A stretch of 64,000 nt of DNA from Chelonoidis abingdonii (Eukaryota; Chordata; Testudines; Testudinidae): NCBI RefSeq assembly GCF_003597395.2, contig NC_133769.1, positions 42,798,778 to 42,862,777 of the forward strand, given 5' to 3'. Positions 21,584 through 32,459 of this stretch are shown here, piece by piece. Every line of letters begins with the position of its first letter. The first letter of the stretch is position 1. The notes below the pieces were generated by a model that did not search any database, was not told the origin of the DNA, and was given only the letters and a program-made list of their open reading frames with translations. The position numbers were made by a program, and so were the translations under genes.

Positions 21584-21640
21584 TGGGGTTAGACTAGATG
21601 ACCCCGAGGTTCCTGCCTAACCCTACAGTTCTGTGATGCC
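21584..21640 (+). mobile_element. CR1 LINE, terminal scrap
   Basis: The stretch 'ggggttagactagatgaccc' to 'ccctacagttctgtgatgcc' is the last 60 bases of a CR1 3' UTR. It is too short to classify further. Confidence 0.65.
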
Positions 21641-23400
21641 ATGTTACAGTCCAAAATTAATTTTAACTACTATATTAGAAACTAATCCTAATCCTATTTC
21701 ATTAGGAAATAATAACTTTTTAAAAAGAACTGTGAGCATGTTTATATGAGCCATCAAATCCCATGATCTCTCCCTTTTTTGGCATGCCCTTCACTAACAT
21801 TCATTAACATTCATCCCAAAGCTATGCGCATTCCCTCGTGTATTTTTGATATTGCTAATGTATAGGCAAAAGTGTAAACAAAAGGAAGCTGAGTTGGTTT
21901 CTGCTTCATTAGAAACACAGGGGGAAAAGAAATCAATGTTCGCTAAATGGAGGACAAAACCACTAAGGGAAAATGCATCCTGAAGTTTCTTATGAGTATT
22001 ACTAAAATAAAAACTATGCACAAATGGTTGCCAATTTAAGTGAAGCCTACTGCGTAACTTAAACAGTATGGTATAAATGCACATAAAACTTATTGAAAAT
22101 CACTGTTTTCCTACAGACAATATAAAAAAGGGTATTTTAGTACTGATGTAACATACATCAATGTTAATAAGGGAGCCACTCAGATTTACCAGAGTGAGGC
22201 TTTAGCAGGACCAGCCATGAAAGAGAAGACCTGCTCTGTGCCCTGATCCTACGCTGTCCCCAATAGAGGATTTGGTGTGTTGTACCCTGCCATGGGAATT
22301 GGCCATTTCAAAAGCTGATAGGTGCTTACACTGAGACTTTCCCCTCCTTATTCTGATAGTTATTCTAATGAGTATAATCATTCAATGGGACCAGAAGCAC
22401 CATTCTGCCTAGAAGATTATAAGATATATTAATATGTCTGAAGAAGGAAGAGGGGTCACCTGTGAGGAATAGAAAGAAAATTTATCCCCACTGTCAAATG
22501 ACATAGATAGCTGGGTGTTTTAGACTGGCCAGAAAATGGAATTCAAGTTCCATGAGAAATTTTGGGTCAAAAAGCCAAAAACTTGATTTTTTTTGGCATA
22601 AGTTGAAAGCTGCAAAAAAAATTTCAAGACATTAGGACTGGTTTGGTGGTCCGAAAGAAAATATGCTCCCTGGGATACCCAGCTGTCCACTCAGTTATTC
22701 TGTGGGGAGCCTGGAAACCTTTACTCTCAAGCTCCTCAGCAGCTCACCTGTTGGGGAACTAGAGAAATGGCCAACCTGGCAGGTTTCCATCACAAAGATG
22801 TCTTGTTTCTGTCCTGAAGACTAGATCAATTTTCATGAACCTGCATTTTCCAAATGTTATGCTGGAAAATTTCTGACCAGCTCTAGGTTTTTTGTTTGTT
22901 TTAGTTTCTCTGAAGCATTTGTTAGGGTGGCCTAGAAATAATACTAGTGGGGAAAGTATGGGAATCACCATACGTGGTAACTGCTGGAAAGTTCAGACTT
23001 GTTAATATTGACTTTAAACAAGACTTGCCAGCCCATTGAAAAATATCTCCAAAATAGTTACCCCCAATTTCCGCATTGCAGTACAAATTTGATCCATAGA
23101 AGATGTTTTCAGGATAGCCTTTCTGTTCAAGGAAGCATTTTTTTTTCGAAGTGGTTTGTTTTCTTTAGACAATAAGTAGGATCTTCCTCAAATTCATGAC
23201 CAAGTTTATATTCCCTCAGAGTCCAGATACTGTGCTGGTGTGAATCAGTGAGTCTATAGCAGCTCTGGAACTGACTCATGATGTTTAGGTGGGTGCTTAA
23301 TAAAGCTGAGCTAGAGACATTTTCCCCACACTGGAAGCTCTATAGGGTATCATGAAACAATTACATCTCATACTTGACAGGGATGATATTCTGAAATAAT
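21641..23400. other. Single-copy DNA, no feature seen
   Basis: Several A/T runs and short open frames are present; none has protein-like features. Confidence 0.4.
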
Positions 23401-23407
23401 TTTTTCC

Positions 23408-24150
23408 CAGACTGCCTCTTCTGACCTTCAAATACTTCCCCTCTCCCCAACTTCGCTAAGATCATACTCAGAAGCAAGCTCCTCACAGACAAGAACAAAC
23501 CAACTCAAAGCAGCACCAGACACTGCCAGAACAACAGATGCAGAACCTGCAGGCATCTCTCCACTGCCAAGATCATCAATACTCTCCTCAACACACGTAC
23601 ACATCCCTATCACAACATGTGGTACATGCCATCCAGTGCACTAAATGCTTCTATAACAACTACGTGGATGAAACAATACAATGACTATGCTGTTGAATTA
23701 ACTTGCACACAAAAAAGACAAAAACACCATATCACCCATAGATGAACATTTTTTACAAACCAATGACTCCATAGCTGATCTCTCTGTCCTCATCCTGAGA
23801 AGAAACTTGCGCAACACATTCAAAAGATGAGCCTGGAAGCTTAAATTCATAATTTTGCTAGGTGCTAAAAGTGATGGGCTTAATAAAGATGCTGTATTTA
23901 TAGCTTGTTACAAAAATCTGTAACTCTTTTTTTTGTCCATGACTGCAAAGGTGTTAACTGGCTACTTTACCTTGAATAGTCTCTTACAATATGTGCTAAT
24001 TACTTATGTTAAACAGTCTGCTCCATCTTATATCTAGCTGTGACACTCTGAGTATCTTTCCAGACCTGAAAAACTTGAAACCTTGTATTTTTCACCAACA
24101 GACATTGATCCAATAAAAGATATTACCTCACATCTTGTCTCTCTAACATT
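23408..24150 (+). mobile_element. Penelope-like element, second subfamily, degraded
   Basis: The nuclease-flanking region can be read as 'STRHCQNNRCRTCRHLSTAK' (about 23511-23570). It continues with a cysteine-containing stretch and the YVDET-type GIY-YIG remnant (about 23660-23675), all with frame breaks. The 3' region ends 'caacagacattgatccaata' and 'aaagatattacctcac' near 24097-24135, which is the conserved PLE terminus of this subfamily. The hammerhead region expected before the terminus has collapsed to 'cctgaaaaacttgaaacc' (24065-24082). Confidence 0.7.
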
Positions 24151-25619
24151 TTAAGAGTAATTTTAGAAAGGTACTCTCGCCCTACAGTTAGTTCATAATG
24201 CATCTATAGTCTCCTTCTAATTTATGAGCGTAACACATTTCTGTATTGATTAGGACAAAAATTCCAAACACACACTGACATTTGGAGGAGAAAAAGATTG
24301 AGCACGAGAGAGCAGCAATAGCAGAGTAGTTCTATAATACCTAGTAGATTATTGGAGTGAAATATTTTATTTCTCTTTCCCTCTAGTCTCCAGCAGCCGT
24401 AAAATAATAAGCCTAGGGGCAACCCCAGCTACAGATTTCTCTTCAGGGTACTGAAGACTTGATAAATTAAGTGACATTATATGCTCAGTATGGTGAGAGA
24501 AAGAAAACCTGTTTTTCCCTTTACTATGCTGAAGAAACAGTAAGGTCGCATGAAACAGGAGGCATTAGAGCTAAATGGATTTCAGTTTTAATGACTGCTA
24601 CTGCTGGGAATTTTACTTTCTAATAGCTATACTTAAAACAAAACTAGCTGTTTCTGGATAACTATAACACACTTCTAAATAATGTCTTTCTTCAAGTAAT
24701 TCATTGTAATTACATTCATAACAAGTTTGGAAAGACACATGAGGTGACAAGCTAGAACAATTAAAACAAGGATTGGAATACATAAAAGGAAATTTATGAA
24801 AGAGATTCTCATTTTGAATTACTGTTTAAAAAAATGTAATAGCTCTTGCTCTGTATATTTTTAGGGCAAATTCGCAGTAGTTGATAGACACAGGGAGGAA
24901 ATAAGTATTTAATGTGATGAAAGAGAAGGTTGTTCCTAACAGAAGACTCTAGAACAGAAGTCAATGTTGTATATAGGATAACTTAAGAATGAAATATATT
25001 TTACCTTTGTTTACAGTATTAGTGTGTGTGAAGTTTATCATCTATTTTACAGTAGGTTTCCAAATGAACAAAATAAACAATTCTATTTCATTTGAGCAGG
25101 CTTTGTTGTGTTATTTCTTTCTCTGTTGTCCATTTCTTTTACATCCATTTTCATTAACTACTGGTTAATTGTTATCAGTTTGCTTCATTCTGAACAGTGG
25201 TGCTTCTGTTTTGTGCTGATTCTGATTTGTTTTTAACATTGACAGAATAAATTCATTCTCAAGACATGAAACATGTGCCAAGAACCTCAACTGCACACAC
25301 CAAAACAAAATATCACCTCCATTTTTACAACTTTCTATCCGTTGCAGTCACTCCTTGTATTCCTACCCAATAAAACTGAGAAAATATGCCATAAAATATT
25401 GTAGATTTAGAATTGTACATAAAATTAAAACCAAAAACATTTGACAGATGGTATGCATTTTCAAATAAAATACATATGTGTGTTATTTTAATTTACAGAC
25501 TTACCAGTAGTAGCACATTGAATCTTTTAATAATGTCCTGATTAAAATATCAGGACAATTTATACAATATTCATAAAGTAATCACTAACCAGTGGTGTGT
25601 ATTTATGGAGGATACTGAC
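24151..25619. other. Single-copy AT-rich DNA, no feature seen
   Basis: Nothing beyond composition is seen. A TTTA/ATTT-rich background is interrupted by no recognised repeat. Confidence 0.4.
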
Positions 25620-27357
25620 CCTTACTGAATGGGGGAGGCAACCTAGTGACAGATTATGTGAAAAAAGCTGAAGCACTCAAATGCTTTTTTTGCCTCAGTC
25701 TTCACAGACAAGGTTAGCTCCCAGACTGCTGCACCAGGCAATGCAGTATGGGGAGGAGGTGAGCAGCCCTCAGTGGTGAAAGACCAGGTTAGGGACTATT
25801 TAGAAAAGCTGGACATGCACAACTCCATAGATCAGGATCTAATACATCCAAGTGTGCTGAGGCAGTTGGGTGATGTGATTGCATAGACATTGCCCAATAT
25901 ATATTTGAAAATTCGTGGCTATTGGAGGAGGTCCCAGATGATTGGAAAAAGGTAAATATAGTGCCTATATTTTAAAAAGGACAGAAAGAGAACCTGGGGA
26001 ACTACAGTCCAGTCAGCCGCACTTTAGTCCCCAGCAAAATCATGGAGCAGGTCCTCAAGGAATCCATTTTGAAACACTTGGAGGAGAGGAAGGTGATCAG
26101 GAACAGTCAACATGGCTTCACCAAGGGCAAGTCGTGGCTTACCAACCTGATTGCCTTTTATGGTGAGATAAATGGCTCTGTGAATATGGGGAAAGCAGTG
26201 GATATGATATATCTTGACTTTAGCAAAGCTTTTGATGCGGTCTCCCACAGAATTCTTGCTGGCAAGTTAAAGAAGTATGGATTAGATGAATGGACTATAA
26301 GGTGGATAGAAAGCTGGCTAGATTGTTGGGCTCAACAAGTAGTTATCAATGGCTTGATGTCTAGTTGGCAGCCAGTATCAAGAGGAGTGCCCTAGGGGTC
26401 GCTCCTAGGGCCGGTTTTGTTCAAAATCTTTATTAATGATCTGGATGATGGGATAGATTGCATCCCCAGCAAGTTCGCAGATGACACTAAGCTGAAGGGA
26501 GAGGTAGACTTGTACACTGGAGGATAGCGATAAGGTCCAGAGTGACCTAAACTAACTGGAGGATTAGGCCAAAAGAAATCAACAGGGACAAGAGCAGGGT
26601 CCTGCCCTTAGGAAGGAAGAAGCCCATGCACTGCTACAGGTTGGGGACCAACTGGCTAAGCAGCAGTTCTGCAAAAAAGGACATGGGGATTACAGTGAAC
26701 AAGAAACTGATATGAGCCATCAGTGTGCCCTTGTTGCCAAGAAGGCCAGTGGCATATTGGGCTGTATTAGTAGGAACATTGCCAGCAGATCGAGGTAAGT
26801 GATTATTCCCCTCTATTTGGCACTGGTGAGGCCACACCTGGAGTATTGAACCCAGTTTTGGTCCCCCCTACTATAGAAGGCATGTGGACAAATTGGAGAG
26901 AATCCAGCGGAGGGCAATGAAAATGATTATGGGGCTGGGGCACATGACTTACGAGGAGAGGCTGAGGCAACTGGGTTATTTAGTCTGCAGAACAGAAGAC
27001 TGAGGGTGGATTTGATATCTGCCTTCAACTACCTGAAGTGGAGTTCCAAAAAGGATGGAACTAGGCTGTTTTCAGTGGTGGCAGAAGACAGAACAAGAAG
27101 CAATGGTCTCAAGTTGCAGTGGGAATGGTCTAAGTTGGATATTAGGAAACACTATTTCACCAGGAGGGTGGTGAAGCACTGGAATGGGTTACCTAGGGAG
27201 GTGGTGGAATCTCCTTCCTTAGAAGTTTTTAAGGTCTGGCTTGACAAAGCCCTGGCTGGGATGATTTAGTTGTGAATTGGTCCTGCTTTGAGCAGGGGAT
27301 TGGACAAGATGGCCTCCCAAGGTCTCTTCCAACCCTAATATTCTATAAATCTATGAC
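25620..27357 (+). mobile_element. CR1 LINE, best-preserved copy in the window
   Basis: The copy is continuous from the linker upstream of the reverse transcriptase to the 3' terminus 'ttctataaatctatga'. The 3' UTR block 'caagatggcctcccaaggtctcttcc' (27307-27332) is intact. The 5' end lies within ORF2, as expected from abortive reverse transcription. Divergence looks lower than in the other CR1s here, so it is probably a more recent insertion. Confidence 0.95.
25940..27269 (+). pseudogene. CR1 ORF2 reverse transcriptase, disrupted
   Basis: The product would copy CR1 RNA at the nicked target. Readable blocks in order are as follows: 'SRTLVPSKIMEQVLKES' around 26020-26070; 'RNSQHGFTKGKS' (26100-26135, RT motif 1 region); 'DMIYLDFSKAFDAVSH' (26205-26252, motif A with the catalytic Asp); '[17 protein letters not shown]' (26370-26420, motif B with an in-frame stop); and 'KFADDTKL' (26473-26496, motif C with the FADD variant of YADD). 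The C-terminal part, 'RLFSVVAEDRTRSNGLKLQW' and 'HYFTRRVVKHWNGLPREVVE', lies at 27066-27216 and is open for 88 codons to 27269. Stops and frameshifts between 26395 and 26950 make it non-functional. The endonuclease domain is absent. Confidence 0.9.
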
Positions 27358-27577
27358 AGTGTGCATAGAGCACTGGAGTGGAACTCAGAAGACCTGGGTT
27401 CTATTTTTGGCTCTGCCATTATCCTGCTGCAAGACCCTAGACAAACCACGTTACCACTCTGTGCCTCAATTTCTCAATCTGTAAAATGGGCATAGTGACA
27501 CTAGTCTCTCTTGTAAAACACTTTGATATCTACGGATAAAGCTGCTGGATAAGTGCTAAATACAAGATGTTATGTAG
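27358..27577 (+). mobile_element. MIR/CORE-SINE
   Basis: The typical blocks are 'gtgcatagagcactggag', 'agacctgggttctatttttggctctgcc' (box B region), 'accctagacaaaccacgttacc', 'ctgtgcctcaatttctc' and 'atctgtaaaatgggcata', ending in 'aagtgctaaatacaa'. It directly follows the CR1 and is cut on its right by the LTR. Confidence 0.85.
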
Positions 27578-28943
27578 TGTGACAAAGTTCCTCCTCTACC
27601 TTGGTGGGTCCTGCGCTTATTGGCAGATTTGCTCACCTCAGAGATCTTCCCCTCTGTTGGAACCCACAGTCCAGGTCAACTCCTCCTGTGTTTGATCAGG
27701 AGCTGGGAGGTTTGGGGGGAACCCAAGCCTTCCCTCTACTACAGGTTCCAGCCCAGGGCCCTGCAGATTGCAGCTGTCTATAGTCCCTCCTGTAACAGCT
27801 GCATGACAGATGCAACTCCCTGGGCTACTTCCTCATGGCCTCCTCCAAACATCTTCTTTATCCTCACCACAGGACCTTCCTCCTGCTGTTGTAACACCTT
27901 GTACTCCTCAGCCCTCAGCAGTTTCCTCTCCCTCTCCCTCTTCAGCTTCTTGACCTCTTGCTCCGCTCCTAATCTTCCTCTCTTTGCTCCCTAGCTCCTC
28001 CCTGGCGACTGGTTGTAGTGAGCCCTGTTTGCATCAGAGGGACCCTTTAGTCAGGTGCCTTAACAGGCCTCACCTGAGACTCTGTGCAGGTTAATTTGGA
28101 GTCAGGGTGTTCTCATCTACGTGCTGAAGCAGCCTGCGCTCTTGGTGCACTCAGCCGGTAACAGAAAACTGCTTATCCATGGCCGTGGGCTGCGCAATTA
28201 TATCTCTTTCGACCACTCTGCTGTCTCCTCTGCTCGCGCCCGTTGTGTTACTCTGCCCTGGTCCGAGCGCGCCGGGGATGCCGTTGCGTCGGCATCTTTC
28301 ATGGGCCGTAGAGCGACCGCGCATGTACTTGGCCGGTTCACCCTGTCCTACACTCCCTTTCCTTGGCGAGAAGGAGACTCCGTCTGGCGCACTTTATTTG
28401 GGTATGCCAGGTTGCAGCCCTTGTTCCGGCTCCTCTTGAACCTCCTATTGAAGTGTTTGGTTGCCTTCTCCCCTCACTGTTCATACGCACTCCCCATCTT
28501 GGCCCACGAGTGAGCGTTATTCCTTATCACTCCTCCTTACGCACCTGAGACCAAACTTAGGGCATCGTACCAACCAGCGAGAGAGAGTTGGTTGATGGGA
28601 TTCCTGCGCCTGTGGGCCTACTTTCGTTCTCCTGTCTGCTCTCCGCATCCGGGCGGTAGTCCTACTGGCGGGCGTTCGCACGGCTCCCTGACGCTTTGGA
28701 GGGCAGTGCATTGTCGGCGGTTCTCTGCTCAGTGTCCGATCAGGTTCCTTAGTTTAGCCTCTGACTCATCTCCATCTGTTTTTTCATTAGTTGTCCCACG
28801 TAATTACTTGGTGTCCCAGACCTGTGGGTCCTCCCCTTAGGCTGGGGGGAGGTCCTTTAGAAGTGGGCGGGCTTTGCCCACCCACCCCCACTGGATGCCA
28901 ATAGGACCACTCTGCTGTTCCCAACTGGCCTGGGTCTATCACA
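27578..28943 (-). mobile_element. Solo LTR of Gypsy type, carrying an insertion
   Basis: The ends are TGTGACAAAG and GGTCTATCACA, which read TGTGATAGACC...CTTTGTCACA on the minus strand, the orientation I recognise for this abundant turtle LTR. The flanks GTAG (27574-27577) and ATAG (28944-28947) may be the target duplication with one mismatch. Excluding the 680-bp insertion at 28225-28904 (plus its 14-bp duplication) the LTR is about 670 bp. There are no internal coding regions or second LTR, so it arose by LTR-LTR recombination. Confidence 0.75.
28225..28904. mobile_element. CpG-rich insertion in the LTR, class unknown
   Basis: The 14-bp sequence GACCACTCTGCTGT occurs at 28211-28224 and again at 28905-28918, exactly flanking 680 bp that interrupt LTR sequence. 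The insert is rich in CpG ('gagcgcgccgggg', 'gagcgaccgcgc', 'ccgggcggtag') while the flanking genome is CpG-poor. It has no poly(A), no TIRs and no recognised domain. A minus-strand AATAAA lies near 28397. The long duplication suggests target-primed retroposition, perhaps of a LINE 5' UTR or a non-autonomous retroelement. Confidence 0.5.
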
Positions 28944-28949
28944 ATAGAT

Positions 28950-29400
28950 ACAAAGATCCAAATATTGCTTTCCTTATACTCACAAATAATCCTATAGACT
29001 TCATGGAAATTACTCATGACACTAAGGCAAACCGGATTTGGCCTTTTCAATGTGCACGCTGTTCTTATGACAAGAATAATTGTTAGAGCTCTTGTGTATT
29101 ATGTAATTATTTGATACTTTCTCTGAGTCTGCAGTATTTTCATCATGATAACATATGGCCTTTTGATGCATAATGAAATAAGTCTGAGGAATCCATTCCA
29201 GCCAAGATTACCATGATAACATGAATGATTGTGGCAGCTGCATCTCTTGTATTCCTCTTCAGATATGAAAAAGGACACTCAGTATGCTGATCTGTATTTG
29301 AGTGAGTGAACAACTGGAACATTTAGAAAGTTACAAGAAAATCAACATTTAGATTATAGTCCTAACTAACCCCATGTGAGCATGTGTAAAACAATTACTG
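28950..29400. other. Single-copy DNA, no feature seen
   Basis: Nothing is recognised. Confidence 0.4.
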
Positions 29401-29405
29401 TTTCA

Positions 29406-29583
29406 CAGAGTATTGGGTTGGAAGAGACCTCAGGAGGTCATCTAGTCTGACCCCCTGCTCAAAGCAAGACAAACCTCCAGATATATTTTTGCCCCGATCC
29501 CTAAATGGCCCCCTCAAGGATTGAGCTCACAACCATGGGTTCAACAGGCCAATGCTCAAACCACTGAACTATTCCTCCCTCCT
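29406..29583 (-). mobile_element. tRNA-derived SINE (Cry/tortoise Pol III type)
   Basis: Read on the minus strand it begins 'ggaggaatagttcagtggtt', a tRNA 5' half with box A. A box B 'ggttgtgagctcaatcc' (complement of 29518-29534) follows. The sequence runs through 'gagggggccatttagggatc' and ends with 'ggtcagactagatgacctcc' and 'tgaggtctcttccaaccc', a tail shared with CR1 3' ends. That tail lets CR1 reverse transcriptase mobilise the SINE. The copy is nearly full length, with a few substitutions in the tRNA part. Confidence 0.9.
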
Positions 29584-31437
29584 CAGTTTGGAGATCAATA
29601 ATCAATATGTAAATCTTTAAAATGAACAAAAAAATCACTTTGTTATCCTTCTACTGCATTTCTACTAACTGTATCTGTTTAGGAATTCAGTGCCCAAGGC
29701 AACATTTTGGTAGATACATACACACACTAATAGAACCAATCTATAAACATTAAATGCTGGAAATGACTGGTTCAATCAGTAACATTGTAAATGATCACTG
29801 TCATTGCCAGAAGTCATATTTGTTTTTTAAATGAGTTGGTTGCTATGACATAAACTTTAGGCATTGCCATGATCTTTAAGTGACATAATATTGCCTCCAC
29901 ATCCTAGGCATGTAACAAGGGTGTCCTTAAATCATATACTTGCTGGGCTTTTTTTTAAATTATAAATGTGATGATATAATTACGATACAACAGTTACATT
30001 TTGTTTAATCATTAGATTTTATTCCTATGTTCCCCAAGAATAAAGTAAATTTATGAAAACTTCCGCAGTCCTTGACATTCAGATTTGGGAAACATTTCTG
30101 TAATCATACATTTGGCAACATTAATTGATACATATTGTTATACCTCCCAAATGTCCCTTCTTTCAAGGGACATTAATCATTTTAAACCCAAGATAGCTAC
30201 ATTCCACACACATTTGTGATCCCACTCATATTTTCAAGTCTTATTGCTGAAAATTATTTAATTAGAAATGCAAAATCATTAAACTGAGATTATAGAAAGA
30301 AACAAGATGGGTGAGGTAATCTTTTTTATTGGATCAACTTCTGTTGATATTATAGAGAGAGTAATTTACACTAAGCGAGTGAATCCCACAACACTTTAAG
30401 TTTCTTATATGAATTGCATGTTTGTGCCCTTCTTTTTGGTTCTTTATCATGCTGTGTTTTCTCACATTTAGGCCCTGCAGGTTGAGAGAGATTATTATAA
30501 TAATAATTAATAAAAATCAGTGAATGTGAGAATGATGAAAACACTATACTATAAAGAAGAACCAATTGTTTTTTAATTAAATGAAGTGAAATATCTGCTC
30601 TTCATTTGGACTGCAGGCATATTAAATGAGCTGAATTGATTGCTCCAGATGGTAACAGTAGAAATGCGTTGCAGTGCTCATGAGCTTCAGAGTATGTTTT
30701 TCTTTGTGAAGCTATGATTCCAACTGATGTTTGAGTAGTTAAAAAAATCCACCTCTCAGTTATTTTTGTACTGGAAATGATCATACATAAATTATTCTTT
30801 TGCAAATGTTCCACAAATCCTGCATTGCCAACTCTTTCAATTTTATCTGTGTTTTGAATTGTTTAGTGCTTTTCTTAAAGCTCCACCTCCTGGAATGATG
30901 TGTGTGAATCTCAGGTTTCATATAAAAAAAATATATAAGTAGGTTACTATCCTTCCTGGATACAGCAAACAACCTGAAGATTTGGCTTGAATGAAACCTA
31001 AATGTTCAAAAACCAAATAAAACTCCCACACATATTATTATTATTATTTTTAATTCTCATGATTTTTAAGCCAATCTCATAATTTTTTTGGGTCTGACTC
31101 ATGGCAATATTGTTAAGCCTAACTTCTATGTCCTCCTGGAGGTAATCAGTGTGTACAATGCGCTTCTCCACTCCAAGGTCATAGAGTCAGGCCCATCATT
31201 AAAAGCCTGCACAACTTACCACTTTCACTGTGCAAGATTTGTTCATTGCAAAACTATTTATTTTTCATGCAATTTCCGACATATTTTAAATGGTGGAATT
31301 TTTCAATATTTACTGTATGATGAGGTTTTGCAGAACTATGAAGAAATGTTGAGTGGATAAATGTTTATGCAAATGATCTTTAACTCCTGGATGACCATAT
31401 CTGGGCTGAATGAATCAAACTTTGAGCTAAGTGCTTT
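29584..31437. other. Single-copy AT-rich DNA
   Basis: Apart from the PLE scrap at 30305-30368 nothing is recognised. Short ATT repeats occur at 30492-30515 and 31036-31050. Confidence 0.4.
30305..30368 (-). mobile_element. PLE 3' terminus scrap (second subfamily)
   Basis: The sequence 'gatgggtgaggtaatctt' to 'ggatcaacttctgttgatat' is the reverse complement of the terminus seen at 24097-24135 and 39055-39105. Only the last 60 bases or so of the element are present. Confidence 0.65.
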
Positions 31438-31520
31438 AGACCAAATTCCACTCTCTGTCAGATACACATATGACCATATTGAAGTCATTGGGAGTTCTGC
31501 CACTGGGGCAAAGATTGCAC
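31438..31520. repeat. Short imperfect palindrome
   Basis: The halves 'agaccaaattccactctctg' and 'agttctgccactggggcaaaga' flank a centre with 'attgaagtcattggg'. It belongs with the other ATTGAAGTCAATGG-type palindromes. Arms are eroded. Confidence 0.45.
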
Positions 31521-32150
31521 ACAAACTGACCTTGTGGGTGAAATCACAGAAGACCTCTTTAATGATGTGAAGTGCTTACCTCTATGGTGGTAGGTTCAAT
31601 ATAAAAATTTCATATAGATAAACACAATGACAGTAAAAAAACCTTTCCTGCTCAGATCACATGTCTATGCCTCAGTTTTCACATGCTCCACAGTCTGTCC
31701 CTGATGAGAAGGTAGATCATGCCTCAATTTCTCTGCTGGTGGAGTAGTTTGGTCCTCCAACCAAACTATAAAGTATTCCTTTTCCTCAGCAAATAAAAAA
31801 ATTAAAACACAGAATAATCCTTTGTCATCCCCAGGCTTAATAGTCCTTCAGCTTTGTTGACATAGGATTGCTCCATAGTCTTTCAATACTCCTTGAGCTA
31901 CAGCTTTCATTCCTGTTGACAAAGAGTTGCTTAATAATATAAGTAGTTTGCCATCTCCAGGCCACACAGATCAGGAATCCTTCCTCCACTAGGATCAGCG
32001 CTGGCCTCTCCAGTACTGACACAGGAGTGAAAAGGGGGCTCTCTTTCACACTGACCAGGGGTGCTGGAACAACTTTTATAGTGGGGATGCTGAGAGCCAT
32101 TGAATCAAACTGCAAACCCTGCTTATAACGGAAACCACTTTCAGCCAGAG
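31521..32150. other. Single-copy DNA, no feature seen
   Basis: A minus-strand open frame from 32397 down to 31837 begins in the hAT MITE and continues here; it is composite and not protein-like. Confidence 0.4.
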
Positions 32151-32158
32151 GGTACAGC

Positions 32159-32451
32159 CAGGAGTGGCGCCAGGGTTTTTGGTGTCCTAGGCGGGGGTCC
32201 TTCTGCGCTCCCGGTCGTTGGAGGCAATTCTGCAGTGGGGAAGTCTTTCCACGGCACCTGGTCTTTGGGGCACTTTGGCGGCGGGTCCCGGAGTGAATGA
32301 AGGACCAACCACAGAATTGCCGCCAAAGACCCGGAGCGCGGAAGGACCCCCCCGCTGCCGAATTGCTGCCAAGGGTGGCAAAATGCCACCCCTCCAAATC
32401 CTGGCACCCTAGGCAACCGCCTAGGTCGCCTAAATGGAAGCGCTGACCCTG
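32159..32451. mobile_element. hAT MITE, family A (293 bp)
   Basis: The ends are CAGGAGTGGCGCCAGGG and, complemented, CAGGGTCAGCGCTTCCATTT. The 8-bp flanks GGTACAGC (32151-32158) and GGTGCAGC (32452-32459) differ at one site. The interior has inverted copies of 'gtctttggcggcaattctg'-like sequence. It is the same family as 59546-59848: both end with 'ccctaggc..cgcctaggt/ctgcctaaatgg' followed by the CTG terminus. High GC content creates five overlapping spurious open frames. Confidence 0.85.
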
Positions 32452-32459
32452 GGTGCAGC

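Noticed and set aside
28121..28513. Plus-strand frame of 130 codons
   Set aside because: It crosses the left target duplication of the 680-bp insertion and begins in LTR sequence; no domain.
31837..32397. Minus-strand open frame of 186 codons
   Set aside because: It runs across the boundary of a hAT MITE (32159) into single-copy DNA, so it is a chance fusion of open frames.
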